Assembly (NCBI RefSeq): GCF_036345915.1
Contig: NZ_CP107785.1
Coordinates: 1,550,001-1,614,000 of the forward strand
Length of the DNA: 64,000 bases
Direction: 5' to 3'
Origin: Nocardia sp. NBC_00565
Lineage (GTDB): Bacteria > Actinomycetota > Actinomycetes > Mycobacteriales > Mycobacteriaceae
Both the position numbers and the translations under genes were made by a program. The notes beneath the pieces were generated by a model. That model did not search any database. It saw nothing but the letters and a program-made list of their open reading frames with translations, and was not told the origin of the DNA. Shown in pieces: positions 18,103-26,456 of the stretch. How positions within the stretch are numbered: position 1 is the first letter of the stretch; the number at the start of each line of letters is the position of its first letter.

Positions 18103-18137
18103 GTATCGACCGATGCTGTCGGAGTATCGGTCGATAC
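18103..18137. promoter_or_regulatory. long perfect inverted repeat upstream of the uronate operon
   Basis: GTATCGACCGAT (18103-18114) is repeated exactly in reverse complement as ATCGGTCGATAC (18126-18137) with an 11-nt spacer. It lies about 165 bp upstream of udh and 60 bp past the end of the permease gene. The spacing suits a dimeric regulator; a second terminator stem is the alternative. No regulator can be named. Confidence 0.5.
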
Positions 18138-18152
18138 CGCTGTATGCACAGG

Positions 18153-18184
18153 TTGGGCGGGTGGCCATTCGTCCACCCGCCCAA
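18153..18184 (-). terminator. terminator hairpin after the APC permease gene
   Basis: TTGGGCGGGTGG (18153-18164) and CCACCCGCCCAA (18173-18184) form a perfect 12-bp stem with an 8-nt loop. It begins 12 nt beyond the stop of the minus-strand permease. No clear T-run follows, as is common in actinomycetes. Confidence 0.75.
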
Positions 18185-18196
18185 CCGAATTCGCGC

Positions 18197-19633
18197 CTAC
18201 TTCGCCAGCGTGACGTCCGCCCCGCCCTGCTCCAGCTTGGAGTGCATCCGCGAGTATCCGAAGTACACGGCCAGGCCGATCACCAGCCACACCGCGAACC
18301 GCAGCCAGGTCTCCCACGGCAGCGACCAGATCAGGTAGACCGAGAACCCGATACCCACCAGCGGCACCACCGGCATGAACGGCAGTTTGAACGCGCGCGG
18401 CTCGTCGGGCCGAGTCCGGCGCAGCACCATCACCGCGACGGAGACGACGATGAAGGCCATCAGAATGCCGATATTGGTCAGCTCGGCGACCACGGTGATA
18501 TCGAGCAGTCCGGCCATCAGCGCGGCGCCGATGCCGACGATCCAGGTGACCCGGGTGGGTACCTTACGGACCGGATGCGTCTTGGCGAACCACTCCGGCA
18601 GCAGTCCGTCGCGGCTCATCGCGAACCAGACGCGGGTCACGCCGAGCATGAAGGTGAGCACCACGGTGACGATGCCGACAATGGCGCCGATCGCGATGAT
18701 ATTCGCGACGCCCGGCATGCCGACCGATTCGAAGGCGGTGGAGAATCCGCTGGTCGGGCTGATTTCGGTGTACTTCTGCATACCGGTCAGCACCAGCGTA
18801 GCCAGCACGTACAGCACCATCGCGATGGCCAGCGAATAGATGATGGCCTTGGGCAGATGCTTCTTGCCGTCCACCGATTCCTCGGCGGCGGTGCTCATCG
18901 CGTCATAGCCGAAGACGGCGAAGAAGACGGTAGCCGCACCGGTCCAGACCGCACCAACGCCGAAGGGGAAGTACGGCGTGTAGTTGGAACTGTCGATGTG
19001 GAAGACACCGAGCGCGATGATCAGCACGACGAGTGCGACCTTGATGCCGACGGCGACGGTCTCGAACCGTCCGACGCTCTTGATGCCGCGCGACAGCAGC
19101 CATGCGGTGCCCAAACAGAACAGCACCGCGAAGACGTCGATGACCCGGCCGTCGCCGGTGCCGTGCGCGCCCATCATCCAGTCGGGCAGCGTGATATCCA
19201 CCTGTCCGAGTAGGAATTTGAAGTAGCCGGAGACGCCGATGGCGACAACCGCCGCGACCGCGACGTACTCCAGCAGCAGGTCCCACCCGATGAACCAGCC
19301 CGCGATCTCACCGAGTGAGACACAGCCGTAGGTGTAGGCCGATCCGGCCTTAGGGACCATTCCGGCGAATTCGGCGTAGCACAGTGCCGCACAGGCGCTG
19401 GCGACACCGGCGATCAGGAACGAGATGAGCACCGAGGGGCCCGTGACGGAATGCGCGACCGAACCGGCCAGGGCGAAGATGCCCGCGCCGATGATGCCGC
19501 CGACGCCGATTGCCGTGAGTTGCCACAGGCCGAGCGACCGCTTCAACTGCTCGTCGGCGGGTTCGGTGTCCTCCTCGATCTGCCCGAGGGGTTTGCGGCG
19601 CAACATCTGGGTGCGCAACTCCGCGAGGGGCAT
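18197..19633 (-). CDS. APC family amino acid permease (cationic amino acid transporter type)
   Basis: A 478-residue inner-membrane permease with about 12-14 hydrophobic segments. The first has the APC substrate-binding motif GVGGIIGAGIFALAG (about 43-57), and the AYTYGCVSLGEIAGWFIGWDLLLEY stretch near residue 98 plus DAMSTAAEE (about 235) are typical of the CAT/YhdG group that carries cationic or other amino acids. AAGGAAG precedes the ATG at 19633. It sits next to the proline genes but a terminator separates them, so substrate is not deducible. Confidence 0.88.
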   Translation of the reverse strand: MPLAELRTQMLRRKPLGQIEEDTEPADEQLKRSLGLWQLTAIGVGGIIGAGIFALAGSVAHSVTGPSVLISFLIAGVASACAALCYAEFAGMVPKAGSAYTYGCVSLGEIAGWFIGWDLLLEYVAVAAVVAIGVSGYFKFLLGQVDITLPDWMMGAHGTGDGRVIDVFAVLFCLGTAWLLSRGIKSVGRFETVAVGIKVALVVLIIALGVFHIDSSNYTPYFPFGVGAVWTGAATVFFAVFGYDAMSTAAEESVDGKKHLPKAIIYSLAIAMVLYVLATLVLTGMQKYTEISPTSGFSTAFESVGMPGVANIIAIGAIVGIVTVVLTFMLGVTRVWFAMSRDGLLPEWFAKTHPVRKVPTRVTWIVGIGAALMAGLLDITVVAELTNIGILMAFIVVSVAVMVLRRTRPDEPRAFKLPFMPVVPLVGIGFSVYLIWSLPWETWLRFAVWLVIGLAVYFGYSRMHSKLEQGGADVTLAK

Positions 19634-19752
19634 GGGTCTTCCTTTCGTCCTCTGAGATACCCGACGATGCAGTAACGCAGATCACAATCTGAGCAGCACT
19701 CAGCTAATCGGACCACACACGCGCTGTGATCGGCGAGTTGGATGAATTAAGT

Positions 19753-19790
19753 TCGGCGGTCTTGTCCGAATGAACAGACCAGACCGCCGA
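19753..19790 (-). terminator. terminator hairpin after pruB
   Basis: TCGGCGGTCT (19753-19762) pairs perfectly with AGACCGCCGA (19781-19790), 10 bp with an 18-nt loop, 6 nt past the pruB stop on the minus strand. Confidence 0.6.
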
Positions 19791-19796
19791 GCAGCG

Positions 19797-20753
19797 TCAG
19801 CGTCGGCTGCCCGGTCGCAGCGAGCGCAGGAAGAACGCCACGTTTGCCGGACGTTCGGCCAGGCGGCGCATGAAATAGCCGTACCACTGATCGCCATAGG
19901 GCACGTAGACCCGGACTTGGTGCCGCTCGTCGACCAGGCGGCGCTGTTCGGCGTCGCGGATGCCGTAGAGCATCTGGAATTCGAAATCGTCGGACTTGCG
20001 CTGGGTCGCCGTGGCGAAGACCCTGGCGGCCTCGATGAGCGCCGGATCATGGGTGGCGACCATCGGGTAGCCCTGGCCGTTCATCAGCACGCGCAGGCAG
20101 TCCAGATAGGACTGGTCGACCTCGGCGCGGCTCTGATACGCCACCGCGGCCGGTTCGCGATATGCGCCCTTGCACAGGCGAATTCGCGAACCGGGGCCGG
20201 CGAAGTCCCGGCAGTCACCCTCGGTGCGCCGCAGGTAGGCCTGCAGAACCGTACCCAGCGAGGGAAAGTCGGCGCGCAGCTCGCGCACGATCGACAGGGT
20301 CGAATCGGTGGTGGTGTGGTCCTCGGCGTCGATGGTGACCAGTACGCCCGCATCCGCTGCGGCACTACAGACCTGGTGGGCATGCTCGCGGGCAATGGCG
20401 TGACCGTCCTCGGGCAAGGCTTGCCCGAGCGCCGAGAGTTTGAGCGAGACCTCCAGCGGCCCAACGGATCCGGGCTGCTCATCGCGAAGGAGCGACAACA
20501 GCGATAAGTAGTGCGACACCGTACTTCGCGCCTGCTCGATATCGGTGGTGTCCTCGCCGAGATAGTCGACGGTGATATAGCGACCCGAGCTCAGCAGCCT
20601 CTCGACGGCGGCGACCGCGTTCGGCTCGGATTCGCCCGCGACGAAGCGATCCACCAGCTTCTTGGTAGTCGACATCCGGGTAACGGTGCGTTCCATCCGC
20701 GGCGATCGCGCGGCCGCGAGCATGGCGGGGCGGAGCAGACCGGAGATGGCCAT
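19797..20753 (-). CDS. pruB: proline dehydrogenase
   Basis: A 318-residue monofunctional, FAD-dependent proline dehydrogenase oxidising proline to pyrroline-5-carboxylate. The barrel signatures are RLCKGAYREP (about 190), MVATHDPAL, FQMLYGIRDAEQRR (about 258) and the C-terminal VYVPYGDQWYGYFMRRLAERPAN with the substrate-binding RR pair. Its start overlaps the pruA stop by one base (TGATG), so the two are co-translated as in mycobacteria. Membrane association of such enzymes is usual. Confidence 0.93.
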   Translation of the reverse strand: MAISGLLRPAMLAAARSPRMERTVTRMSTTKKLVDRFVAGESEPNAVAAVERLLSSGRYITVDYLGEDTTDIEQARSTVSHYLSLLSLLRDEQPGSVGPLEVSLKLSALGQALPEDGHAIAREHAHQVCSAAADAGVLVTIDAEDHTTTDSTLSIVRELRADFPSLGTVLQAYLRRTEGDCRDFAGPGSRIRLCKGAYREPAAVAYQSRAEVDQSYLDCLRVLMNGQGYPMVATHDPALIEAARVFATATQRKSDDFEFQMLYGIRDAEQRRLVDERHQVRVYVPYGDQWYGYFMRRLAERPANVAFFLRSLRPGSRR

Positions 20754-22399
20754 CAGTTCTCCTCGAGTGCCTGGTGCGGGTAGGTGTGCTCGGTCGGCGG
20801 AACGAAGGTCTCCTTGATGGTGCGAGCGGAGGTCCAGCGCAACAGGTTCTGCGGTGAGCCCGCCTTGTCATTGGTGCCCGATGCGCGGGATCCGCCGAAG
20901 GGCTGCTGTCCGACGACCGCGCCGGTGGGCTTGTCGTTGATGTAGAAGTTGCCCGCGGTGAAGCGCAGATGTTCGGTCGCCTTGGCCACGGCGGTGCGGT
21001 CGTCGGCGATGATCGACCCGGTGAGGCCGTAGGCCGAACCCCGGTCGACCAGTTCGAGCGCGGTGTCGAAGGATCCGCCGAGCGAGTCGTCGTAGACGTG
21101 GATCGCCAGAATCGGGCCGAAGTATTCGGTGCTGAACGCCTCGTCGGTGGGATCGTCACCGAGCAGGACGGTCGGGTCGACGAAATATCCGACGGTGTCG
21201 TCGGTATGTCCGCCCGCCGCGATGGTGAGACCCGAGGTGGCCTTGGCGCGGGCGATGGCGTCGGCATTGCGGTCGAACGCACGCTGATCGATGACCGCGC
21301 CACCGAAATTGGCGAAGTCGGTGATATCGCCGTAGCGCAGCGTGGCGACCTTATCGATGAGATCGCGGCCCATCTTCGCCCACACCGACTTCGGAATGAA
21401 CGCGCGCGATGCGGCCGAACACTTCTGTCCCTGATAGTCGAACGCGCCGCGGATCAGCGCCGTCGTCAGCACCTCCGGGTCCGCCGAGCTGTGCGCCAGC
21501 ACGAAATCCTTGCCGCCGGTCTCACCGACCAGCCGCGGATAGGTGTGGTACTCGCCGATATTCATCGCGACCGAACGCCACAGCTGCTGGAAGGTCCCGG
21601 TCGATCCGGTGAAATGGATGCCCGCCAATCGAGGATCGGTCAGCGCCACATCCGAGATCTTCGGACCCGCGCCGTGCACCATATTGATGACACCGGGCGG
21701 CAGACCGGCGGCCTCCAGTAGTTTCATCGTCCAATACGCGGCCACCGCCTGGGTGGGCGAGGGCTTCCACAGCACGGTATTGCCCATCAGCGCCGGTGCG
21801 GTCGGCAGATTGCCCGCGATCGCGGTGAAATTGAACGGAGTGATCGCGTAGATGAAGCCCTCGAGCGGGCGGTACTCGACCTTGTTCCATACGCCGGCGG
21901 TCGAGATCGGCTGGTCGGCCAGGATCTGCCGGGCGAAGTGCACATTGAAGCGCCAGAAGTCGACCAGCTCGCACGGTGCGTCGATCTCGGCCTGGTAGGC
22001 GGTCTTGGACTGTCCCAACATGGTTGCGGCGGCGATGGTTTCGCGCCATGGCCCCGCGAGCAGGTCTGCGGCCCGCAGGAAGATCGCGGCGCGATCCTCG
22101 AAGGACAGCGCCCGCCAAGCGGGTGCGGCGGCGGTGGCCGCCGCGATGGCGTCCTGGACATCGCGCGCCTCGGCCGCGGTGAGGGTGCCGAGTACGGCGG
22201 CGTGGTTGTGCGGCTGCACGATATCGATGCTCTTACCCGCGGTGTGCCGGTGTTCGCCGCCGATGACATGGTGGATCTCGGTCGGCGTCGCGGCGAGTTC
22301 GGTCAGCTTCGCCCGCAGCCGTGCGCGTTCGGCGCTGCCCGGGGCGAAGGTGGCGACCGGCTCGTTGACCGGTCGGGGAGTGGACACGATGGCGTCCAT
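20753..22399 (-). CDS. pruA: L-glutamate gamma-semialdehyde dehydrogenase
   Basis: A 548-residue NAD+-dependent enzyme that converts the semialdehyde from proline (or ornithine) oxidation to glutamate. Evidence: AITPFNFTAIAGNLP, IHFTGSTGTFQQLW, VGETGGKDFVL with the general-base Glu, and catalytic Cys in FDYQGQKCSAASRA; C-terminal QQPFGGSRASGTNDKAG is typical. The ATG at 22399 has AGGAGG 7 nt upstream; longer in-frame extensions cross the promoter and are not used. It is divergent from the PucR-type regulator. Confidence 0.95.
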   Translation of the reverse strand: MDAIVSTPRPVNEPVATFAPGSAERARLRAKLTELAATPTEIHHVIGGEHRHTAGKSIDIVQPHNHAAVLGTLTAAEARDVQDAIAAATAAAPAWRALSFEDRAAIFLRAADLLAGPWRETIAAATMLGQSKTAYQAEIDAPCELVDFWRFNVHFARQILADQPISTAGVWNKVEYRPLEGFIYAITPFNFTAIAGNLPTAPALMGNTVLWKPSPTQAVAAYWTMKLLEAAGLPPGVINMVHGAGPKISDVALTDPRLAGIHFTGSTGTFQQLWRSVAMNIGEYHTYPRLVGETGGKDFVLAHSSADPEVLTTALIRGAFDYQGQKCSAASRAFIPKSVWAKMGRDLIDKVATLRYGDITDFANFGGAVIDQRAFDRNADAIARAKATSGLTIAAGGHTDDTVGYFVDPTVLLGDDPTDEAFSTEYFGPILAIHVYDDSLGGSFDTALELVDRGSAYGLTGSIIADDRTAVAKATEHLRFTAGNFYINDKPTGAVVGQQPFGGSRASGTNDKAGSPQNLLRWTSARTIKETFVPPTEHTYPHQALEEN

Positions 22400-22415
22400 G
22401 AGTCCTCCTGTGTTG

Positions 22416-22445
22416 TTTCGAGCGACCTGCAAGCAATCGCTAGCG
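22416..22445. repeat. 30-bp palindromic repeat, copy 1
   Basis: A 30-base segment starting TTTCGAGCGACC and ending TCGCTAGCG, immediately upstream of the pruA ribosome-binding site. The same sequence occurs in inverse orientation at 45928-45957 with one difference (29 of 30 identical). The core AGCGACCTGCAAGCA with TCGCT is an imperfect palindrome (arms AGCGAC and GTCGCT in copy 2). Confidence 0.7.
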
Positions 22446-22561
22446 ACACTGGTATATGACGGTGAGCCGAAGTCAACACGGCAAAACTGCCCGCAGAATC
22501 GGACAGGCGGACAAAGATGGGATGACCGGATTGGCGAGTCGTATGAAAGTGGGCAGCGGTC

Positions 22562-23788
22562 GTGGCTAGGGAAGGTGAGCTGGTCGCCGCGGACCTCGAC
22601 CTGTTCGGACTGGCACAGATGGTCGCGCAGAACGCGGGCGGGATGGTCTCCATCGAGGACCCGCAGTCGCATGTGCTGGCATATTCCGCGTCGGATCAAG
22701 CCGCCGACCAGTTGCGGGTGCTGTCGATTCTGGGGCGGGAGGGACCACGCGATTACCTGCGGGTGTTGCGTAAATGGGGTGTCTTCGATCGGCTACGCGG
22801 CACCGATGACGTCATCGACATACCGGCGCACGAGGAGCTGAATATCAAACGCCGCTTGGTTGTGAGCATTCGTGCGCACGCCGAGGGGAGTGCACCGCGG
22901 GTGCTCGGTTCGATCTGGTTGCAGCAGGGCGAACGGCCGTTCAAACCGGATGCCGCGGAGATCCTGCGCGGCGCGTCGGCCATTGCCGCCCGGCTCATTT
23001 CGCGCAGTCTGGACGCGCCGTCGACCGAAGCGCTCTTGATCCAGCGGCTGTTCGGGACCGGGGGCGACACCGCCGACGTGCCCGCGGTCGCGAGTGCGTT
23101 GAACCTGCCGATGACCGGTCCGGCCGCAGTGGTCGGCTTCGCGCTCACACCCGGTGACACCGTGCTCGCACCCGCGACGCTCGGCAATATGCTGCGCTTG
23201 CGCGCCAGCTCATTTCGCGGTGATTCGGTGACCACGATCCTCGGCGACCGGGTCTATGTGCTGCTGCCGCAGTACCGATCCGCGCATGCCGTGACCGCGT
23301 GGACCCGGCAATTGGTCGAACAGCTCGAATCGAAGCGCGCGTTCGAATTGCGCGCCGCCATCGCCTGTCCCATACCGGATCTGGCCCACGTCGCCGGCGC
23401 GCGCGCCGAAGTGGACCGGGTGCTCGACAGCACCGCCGCGACCTACCCGCGCGACCGGGTGACCACGCTGGCCGAATCGCGGACCGCGGTGCTGCTCGGT
23501 GAGGTCCTCGACCTCGTCGGCAGCCAGCCGGAACTACACGATCCGCGGCTGCGCAAACTGCTGGACTACGACCGGAAGCATTCGGCGAATCTGCGCGAGA
23601 GCGTCGAGACGTATCTGCGCGAGCACGGTGATGTGCGCAATGCCGCAACGGCCCTGCAGGTGCATCCCAACACCCTGCGCTACCGGATCCGGCGCGTCGA
23701 GGACATCGTCGGCATGGACCTCACCGACCCCGCCGACCGCCTGCTGCTCGAACTGCAACTCGCGCTGCATCGCCGATTGCCCGAATAG
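22562..23788 (+). CDS. PucR family transcriptional regulator of proline catabolism
   Basis: A 408-residue regulator with an N-terminal sensory region (about 10-150), a GGDEF-like middle domain and a C-terminal PucR-type helix-turn-helix (ESVETYLREHGDVRNAATALQVHPNTLRYRIRRVEDI, in two parts, about 345-385). It is divergent from pruA-pruB with a 160-bp shared promoter region. In mycobacteria a gene of this type at the same place (pruC) activates the pair, and I infer the same role. GTG start at 22562; the site upstream is weak, so the exact start is uncertain. Confidence 0.85.
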   Translation: MAREGELVAADLDLFGLAQMVAQNAGGMVSIEDPQSHVLAYSASDQAADQLRVLSILGREGPRDYLRVLRKWGVFDRLRGTDDVIDIPAHEELNIKRRLVVSIRAHAEGSAPRVLGSIWLQQGERPFKPDAAEILRGASAIAARLISRSLDAPSTEALLIQRLFGTGGDTADVPAVASALNLPMTGPAAVVGFALTPGDTVLAPATLGNMLRLRASSFRGDSVTTILGDRVYVLLPQYRSAHAVTAWTRQLVEQLESKRAFELRAAIACPIPDLAHVAGARAEVDRVLDSTAATYPRDRVTTLAESRTAVLLGEVLDLVGSQPELHDPRLRKLLDYDRKHSANLRESVETYLREHGDVRNAATALQVHPNTLRYRIRRVEDIVGMDLTDPADRLLLELQLALHRRLPE

Positions 23789-23871
23789 TCGAGCACCCGA
23801 GCGATGAATATTCCGGCTCCCGTCCGTCTGATCTGGTGACGCGGCATCAACCACCGACCAAGGAGATACCG

Positions 23872-24489
23872 ATGCGGAAAATTACCGCCGGACTGTTCAT
23901 CGCACTCGACGGCGTCGTCGAGAACCCCCAGGATTGGCACTTCCCGTACTTCAACGAGGAGATGGCCACGGCCGTCGACAGCCAGCTCGGCACGGCCGAT
24001 ACGCTGCTCTTGGGCCGCAAGACCTACGAGGGTTTCGCCGGCGCCTGGCCGGAGCGGGAGCTCGCCGGCGATGTGGACGCCGAGATGGCCAAGAAGCTCG
24101 GCGACGCGCGCAAGATCGTGGTCACACATCAGGATCTCACCTTCACCTGGCGCAATTCCGAGGTGCTGAAGGGTGATCTGGTGCAGGCCGTCGCGGCGCT
24201 GAAGGCTGAACCCGGCGAAGCACCCATCGGCATCAGCGGATCGGTATCCATTGTCCGCCAGCTGCTCGAGGTCGGCCTGCTGGACGAACTGCACCTGCTG
24301 GTGCACCCGATCGTGGTGCGCAAGGGCCTGCGACTGTTCGAGGAGACCGACTCTGCGCTTCCGCTGCAACTGCTTTCGTCCGACACCTTCAAAACCGGTG
24401 TCGTACATCTGGTCTACGCCAAGGCGGCCGCCGAAGGCACCGAGGGCTACGACTACGCGAAACAGTTTCTGCCCCAAGAGGATCAGTGA
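23872..24489 (+). CDS. dihydrofolate reductase family protein (RibD C-terminal type)
   Basis: A 205-residue protein of the DHFR-like RibD C-terminal superfamily. It starts MRKITAGLFIALDGVVENP and has LLLGRKTYEGFA (about 46-57), IGISGSVSIVRQLLEVGLLDEL (in two parts, about 122-144) and LHLLVHPIVVRKGLRLFE. Such stand-alone proteins are common in actinomycetes and their substrate is generally unknown. AAGGAG lies 7 nt before the ATG at 23872. A strong hairpin follows the stop. Confidence 0.85.
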   Translation: MRKITAGLFIALDGVVENPQDWHFPYFNEEMATAVDSQLGTADTLLLGRKTYEGFAGAWPERELAGDVDAEMAKKLGDARKIVVTHQDLTFTWRNSEVLKGDLVQAVAALKAEPGEAPIGISGSVSIVRQLLEVGLLDELHLLVHPIVVRKGLRLFEETDSALPLQLLSSDTFKTGVVHLVYAKAAAEGTEGYDYAKQFLPQEDQ

Positions 24490-24492
24490 CAG

Positions 24493-24528
24493 CGAGTGGC
24501 ACATGGTTTCGTAACCATGTGCCACTCG
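24493..24528 (+). terminator. terminator hairpin after the DHFR-family gene
   Basis: A perfect 16-bp stem, CGAGTGGCACATGGTT (24493-24508) with AACCATGTGCCACTCG (24513-24528), closed by a TCGT tetraloop, starting 4 nt after the stop codon. Strong stem, no T-run. Confidence 0.8.
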
Positions 24529-24532
24529 GCGT

Positions 24533-24745
24533 ATGCGATTGACCGACAGGGGCATTCGCGATGCACTGGCCGGCGCGTTCGCGCCCGAACTGACCGGGGA
24601 GGACGGCATCGACGAGGAACTGCTGGACCTCGTCGACGCCGCCGTCGGCTGGCCGACCCGGCACCATCTGGTCGACCGTCGTGGCCATTCGCAGGCCGAG
24701 GCGTCGGCGGCTATTCGCCGGGCGCTGTTCGCATTGCTGGATTAA
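24533..24745 (+). CDS. hypothetical protein, 70 aa
   Basis: A small open frame with the codon bias of the surrounding genes: MRLTDRGIRDALAG then an acidic helix (GEDGIDEELLDLVDAAVGW) and a basic/Ala-rich end. I recognise no family. It begins 5 nt after the terminator stem at 24493-24528 and has no obvious ribosome-binding site, which lowers confidence. It overlaps the end of the convergent permease gene by 4 bases. Confidence 0.45.
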   Translation: MRLTDRGIRDALAGAFAPELTGEDGIDEELLDLVDAAVGWPTRHHLVDRRGHSQAEASAAIRRALFALLD

Positions 24746-26295
24746 GCGTTGGCGGGTGTCTGCGCCTCCGGTGGGGCCTCCTGCACAGTGCGCTTGGGTC
24801 CGGTGAACCAGTGCTTGGCCGATACCGCCCACCAGATGCCGATCGCGCCGACAACGCCGACCAGCGTGATCGGTGCGTAATTGACGGTGTTCCAGGTGAA
24901 TTCGCTGTTCCACGGGTAGCCGCGGTCATCGGTGGGCAGGATGAACAACAGGCTGATCAGCACGATCCAGATCAGCGCGATGGTGCCGACCGGGCGATAC
25001 CAGGAGCCGAGTTGCCATGGGCCGGTGCGGAATCGGCTGCCGTGCAGTTGGCGCAGCAGAATCGGGATGCCATAGGCGATGTAGAGGCCGATGGTGGCGA
25101 CCGAGGTGGCCGCCGCATAGGCGGTCGGCGCGTTCTCGGACGGGACCAACATCGACGGGATCAACAGCACGAACGAGAAGAAGGAGATGAACAGCACCGC
25201 GTGCACCGGCACCTTGCGCGCCGAAAGTCTGGACCAGTACGCCGATCCCGGTACCGCACCGTCGCGGGAGAAGGCGAACAGCATGCGCGAGGCCGAGGTG
25301 ACCGAGGCATAGCCGCAGAACAACTGCGCGATCGCGGCGATGATCAGCAGCAGACCCGACCAGAACGAATTCAGCGAGTTCTCCAGGATGTAGATCACCG
25401 GGTAACCGCTGTTCTTCGTCGGATCCAGCGCGTCATCGAGATTCGGAATCGCGAACGTCACCGCCATGATCAGCAGATATCCGGCAACGGCCGAGACGAT
25501 GATGGTATTGATGATCCCCTTGGCGGCCGTGCGCGCGGCATCGTGGGTCTCCTCCGACATATGCGCCGAGGCGTCATATCCGGTGAAAGTGTATTGCGCG
25601 TGCAGTAATCCGAGCAGGAAGCTGAACGCCACCCCGCCGAAGCCGACCGCGCTGTTGTCGACGGTTTCGGTGAAGACGAAGCCGACGCTCTGATGGTGGC
25701 TCGCGCCGAAGCCGAGCACGATGACGAAGATGGCCACGCCGCCGACATGCCACCAGGCCGAGATATTGTTGATCACCGCGGACAGGTGCGGGCCGATGGC
25801 GTTGAGCACGGCGTGCACGATCAGGATCGCGGTGAAGACCAAAAAGATTGCGGTGCGGTCGGTTCCGATATCGATGCCGATGACATTCAGCACCGCGGTG
25901 GTGAAGATCGCCGCGCCGTAGTCGATGGCGGCGGTCACCGCGATCTGGCCGATCAGGTTGAACCACCCGGTGAACCAGCCCCAGACCGGGCCACCCAGCT
26001 GGGCGGCCCACCAGTACAGGCCGCCGGAAGTCGGGTAGGCCGAGGCCAATTCGGCCATCGCCAGGCCGACGAACAGGACCATCACCGACACCAGCGGCCA
26101 GCCCCACGCCATGGTGATCGGTCCGCCGTTGGCCAGGCCGATTCCGTAGCTGGCCAAACCGCCGGTCAGGATCGAGACGATGGTGAAGCTGATGGCGAAG
26201 TTGGAGAATCCGGACCAGGATCTGGCCAGTTCTTGTTTGTAGCCGAGTTCGGCCAGGCGACGTTCGTCGTCGGATGGTGCTTGGGCTTCGGTCAT
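24742..26295 (-). CDS. APC family amino acid/GABA-type permease
   Basis: A 517-residue permease with about 12 membrane segments, of the ACT/BAT1 amine-choline branch. It opens with ERRLAELGYKQELARSWSGFSNFAISFT (in two parts, about 11-38), a signature of that branch, followed by AYPTSGGLYWWAAQLGGP and GYDASAHMSEETHDA (about 240), also diagnostic. GABA, polyamines or aromatic amino acids are the usual substrates. GGGAG lies 7 nt before the ATG. It is divergent from the FAD oxidoreductase-P450 operon, which may process the imported compound. Confidence 0.88.
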   Translation of the reverse strand: MTEAQAPSDDERRLAELGYKQELARSWSGFSNFAISFTIVSILTGGLASYGIGLANGGPITMAWGWPLVSVMVLFVGLAMAELASAYPTSGGLYWWAAQLGGPVWGWFTGWFNLIGQIAVTAAIDYGAAIFTTAVLNVIGIDIGTDRTAIFLVFTAILIVHAVLNAIGPHLSAVINNISAWWHVGGVAIFVIVLGFGASHHQSVGFVFTETVDNSAVGFGGVAFSFLLGLLHAQYTFTGYDASAHMSEETHDAARTAAKGIINTIIVSAVAGYLLIMAVTFAIPNLDDALDPTKNSGYPVIYILENSLNSFWSGLLLIIAAIAQLFCGYASVTSASRMLFAFSRDGAVPGSAYWSRLSARKVPVHAVLFISFFSFVLLIPSMLVPSENAPTAYAAATSVATIGLYIAYGIPILLRQLHGSRFRTGPWQLGSWYRPVGTIALIWIVLISLLFILPTDDRGYPWNSEFTWNTVNYAPITLVGVVGAIGIWWAVSAKHWFTGPKRTVQEAPPEAQTPANA

Positions 26296-26456
26296 GATCG
26301 CTCCCGGGTGAAAACGCCGCCCTCATACGGTGTTTGCCAGAAGCTAAGTGTGAAGTGAGTGCAGGTCAATCGCAGGGAAATATGGAAACCCGGCCGTAAT
26401 CTCTCCGCAATCACGCATTCCAGGGCAATCTCCGGAATCCGTGATAGGCAGGACGG

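Noticed and set aside
22303..22653. Upstream in-frame extension of pruA (start near 22699)
   Set aside because: It would cover the divergent promoter and the start of the PucR-type gene, while the ATG at 22399 has an AGGAGG site and matches the family's usual N-terminus.
24493..24528. Long perfect hairpin considered as part of a repeat array or CRISPR-like element
   Set aside because: Single copy, directly after a stop codon, no spacers or further repeats; a terminator explains it.
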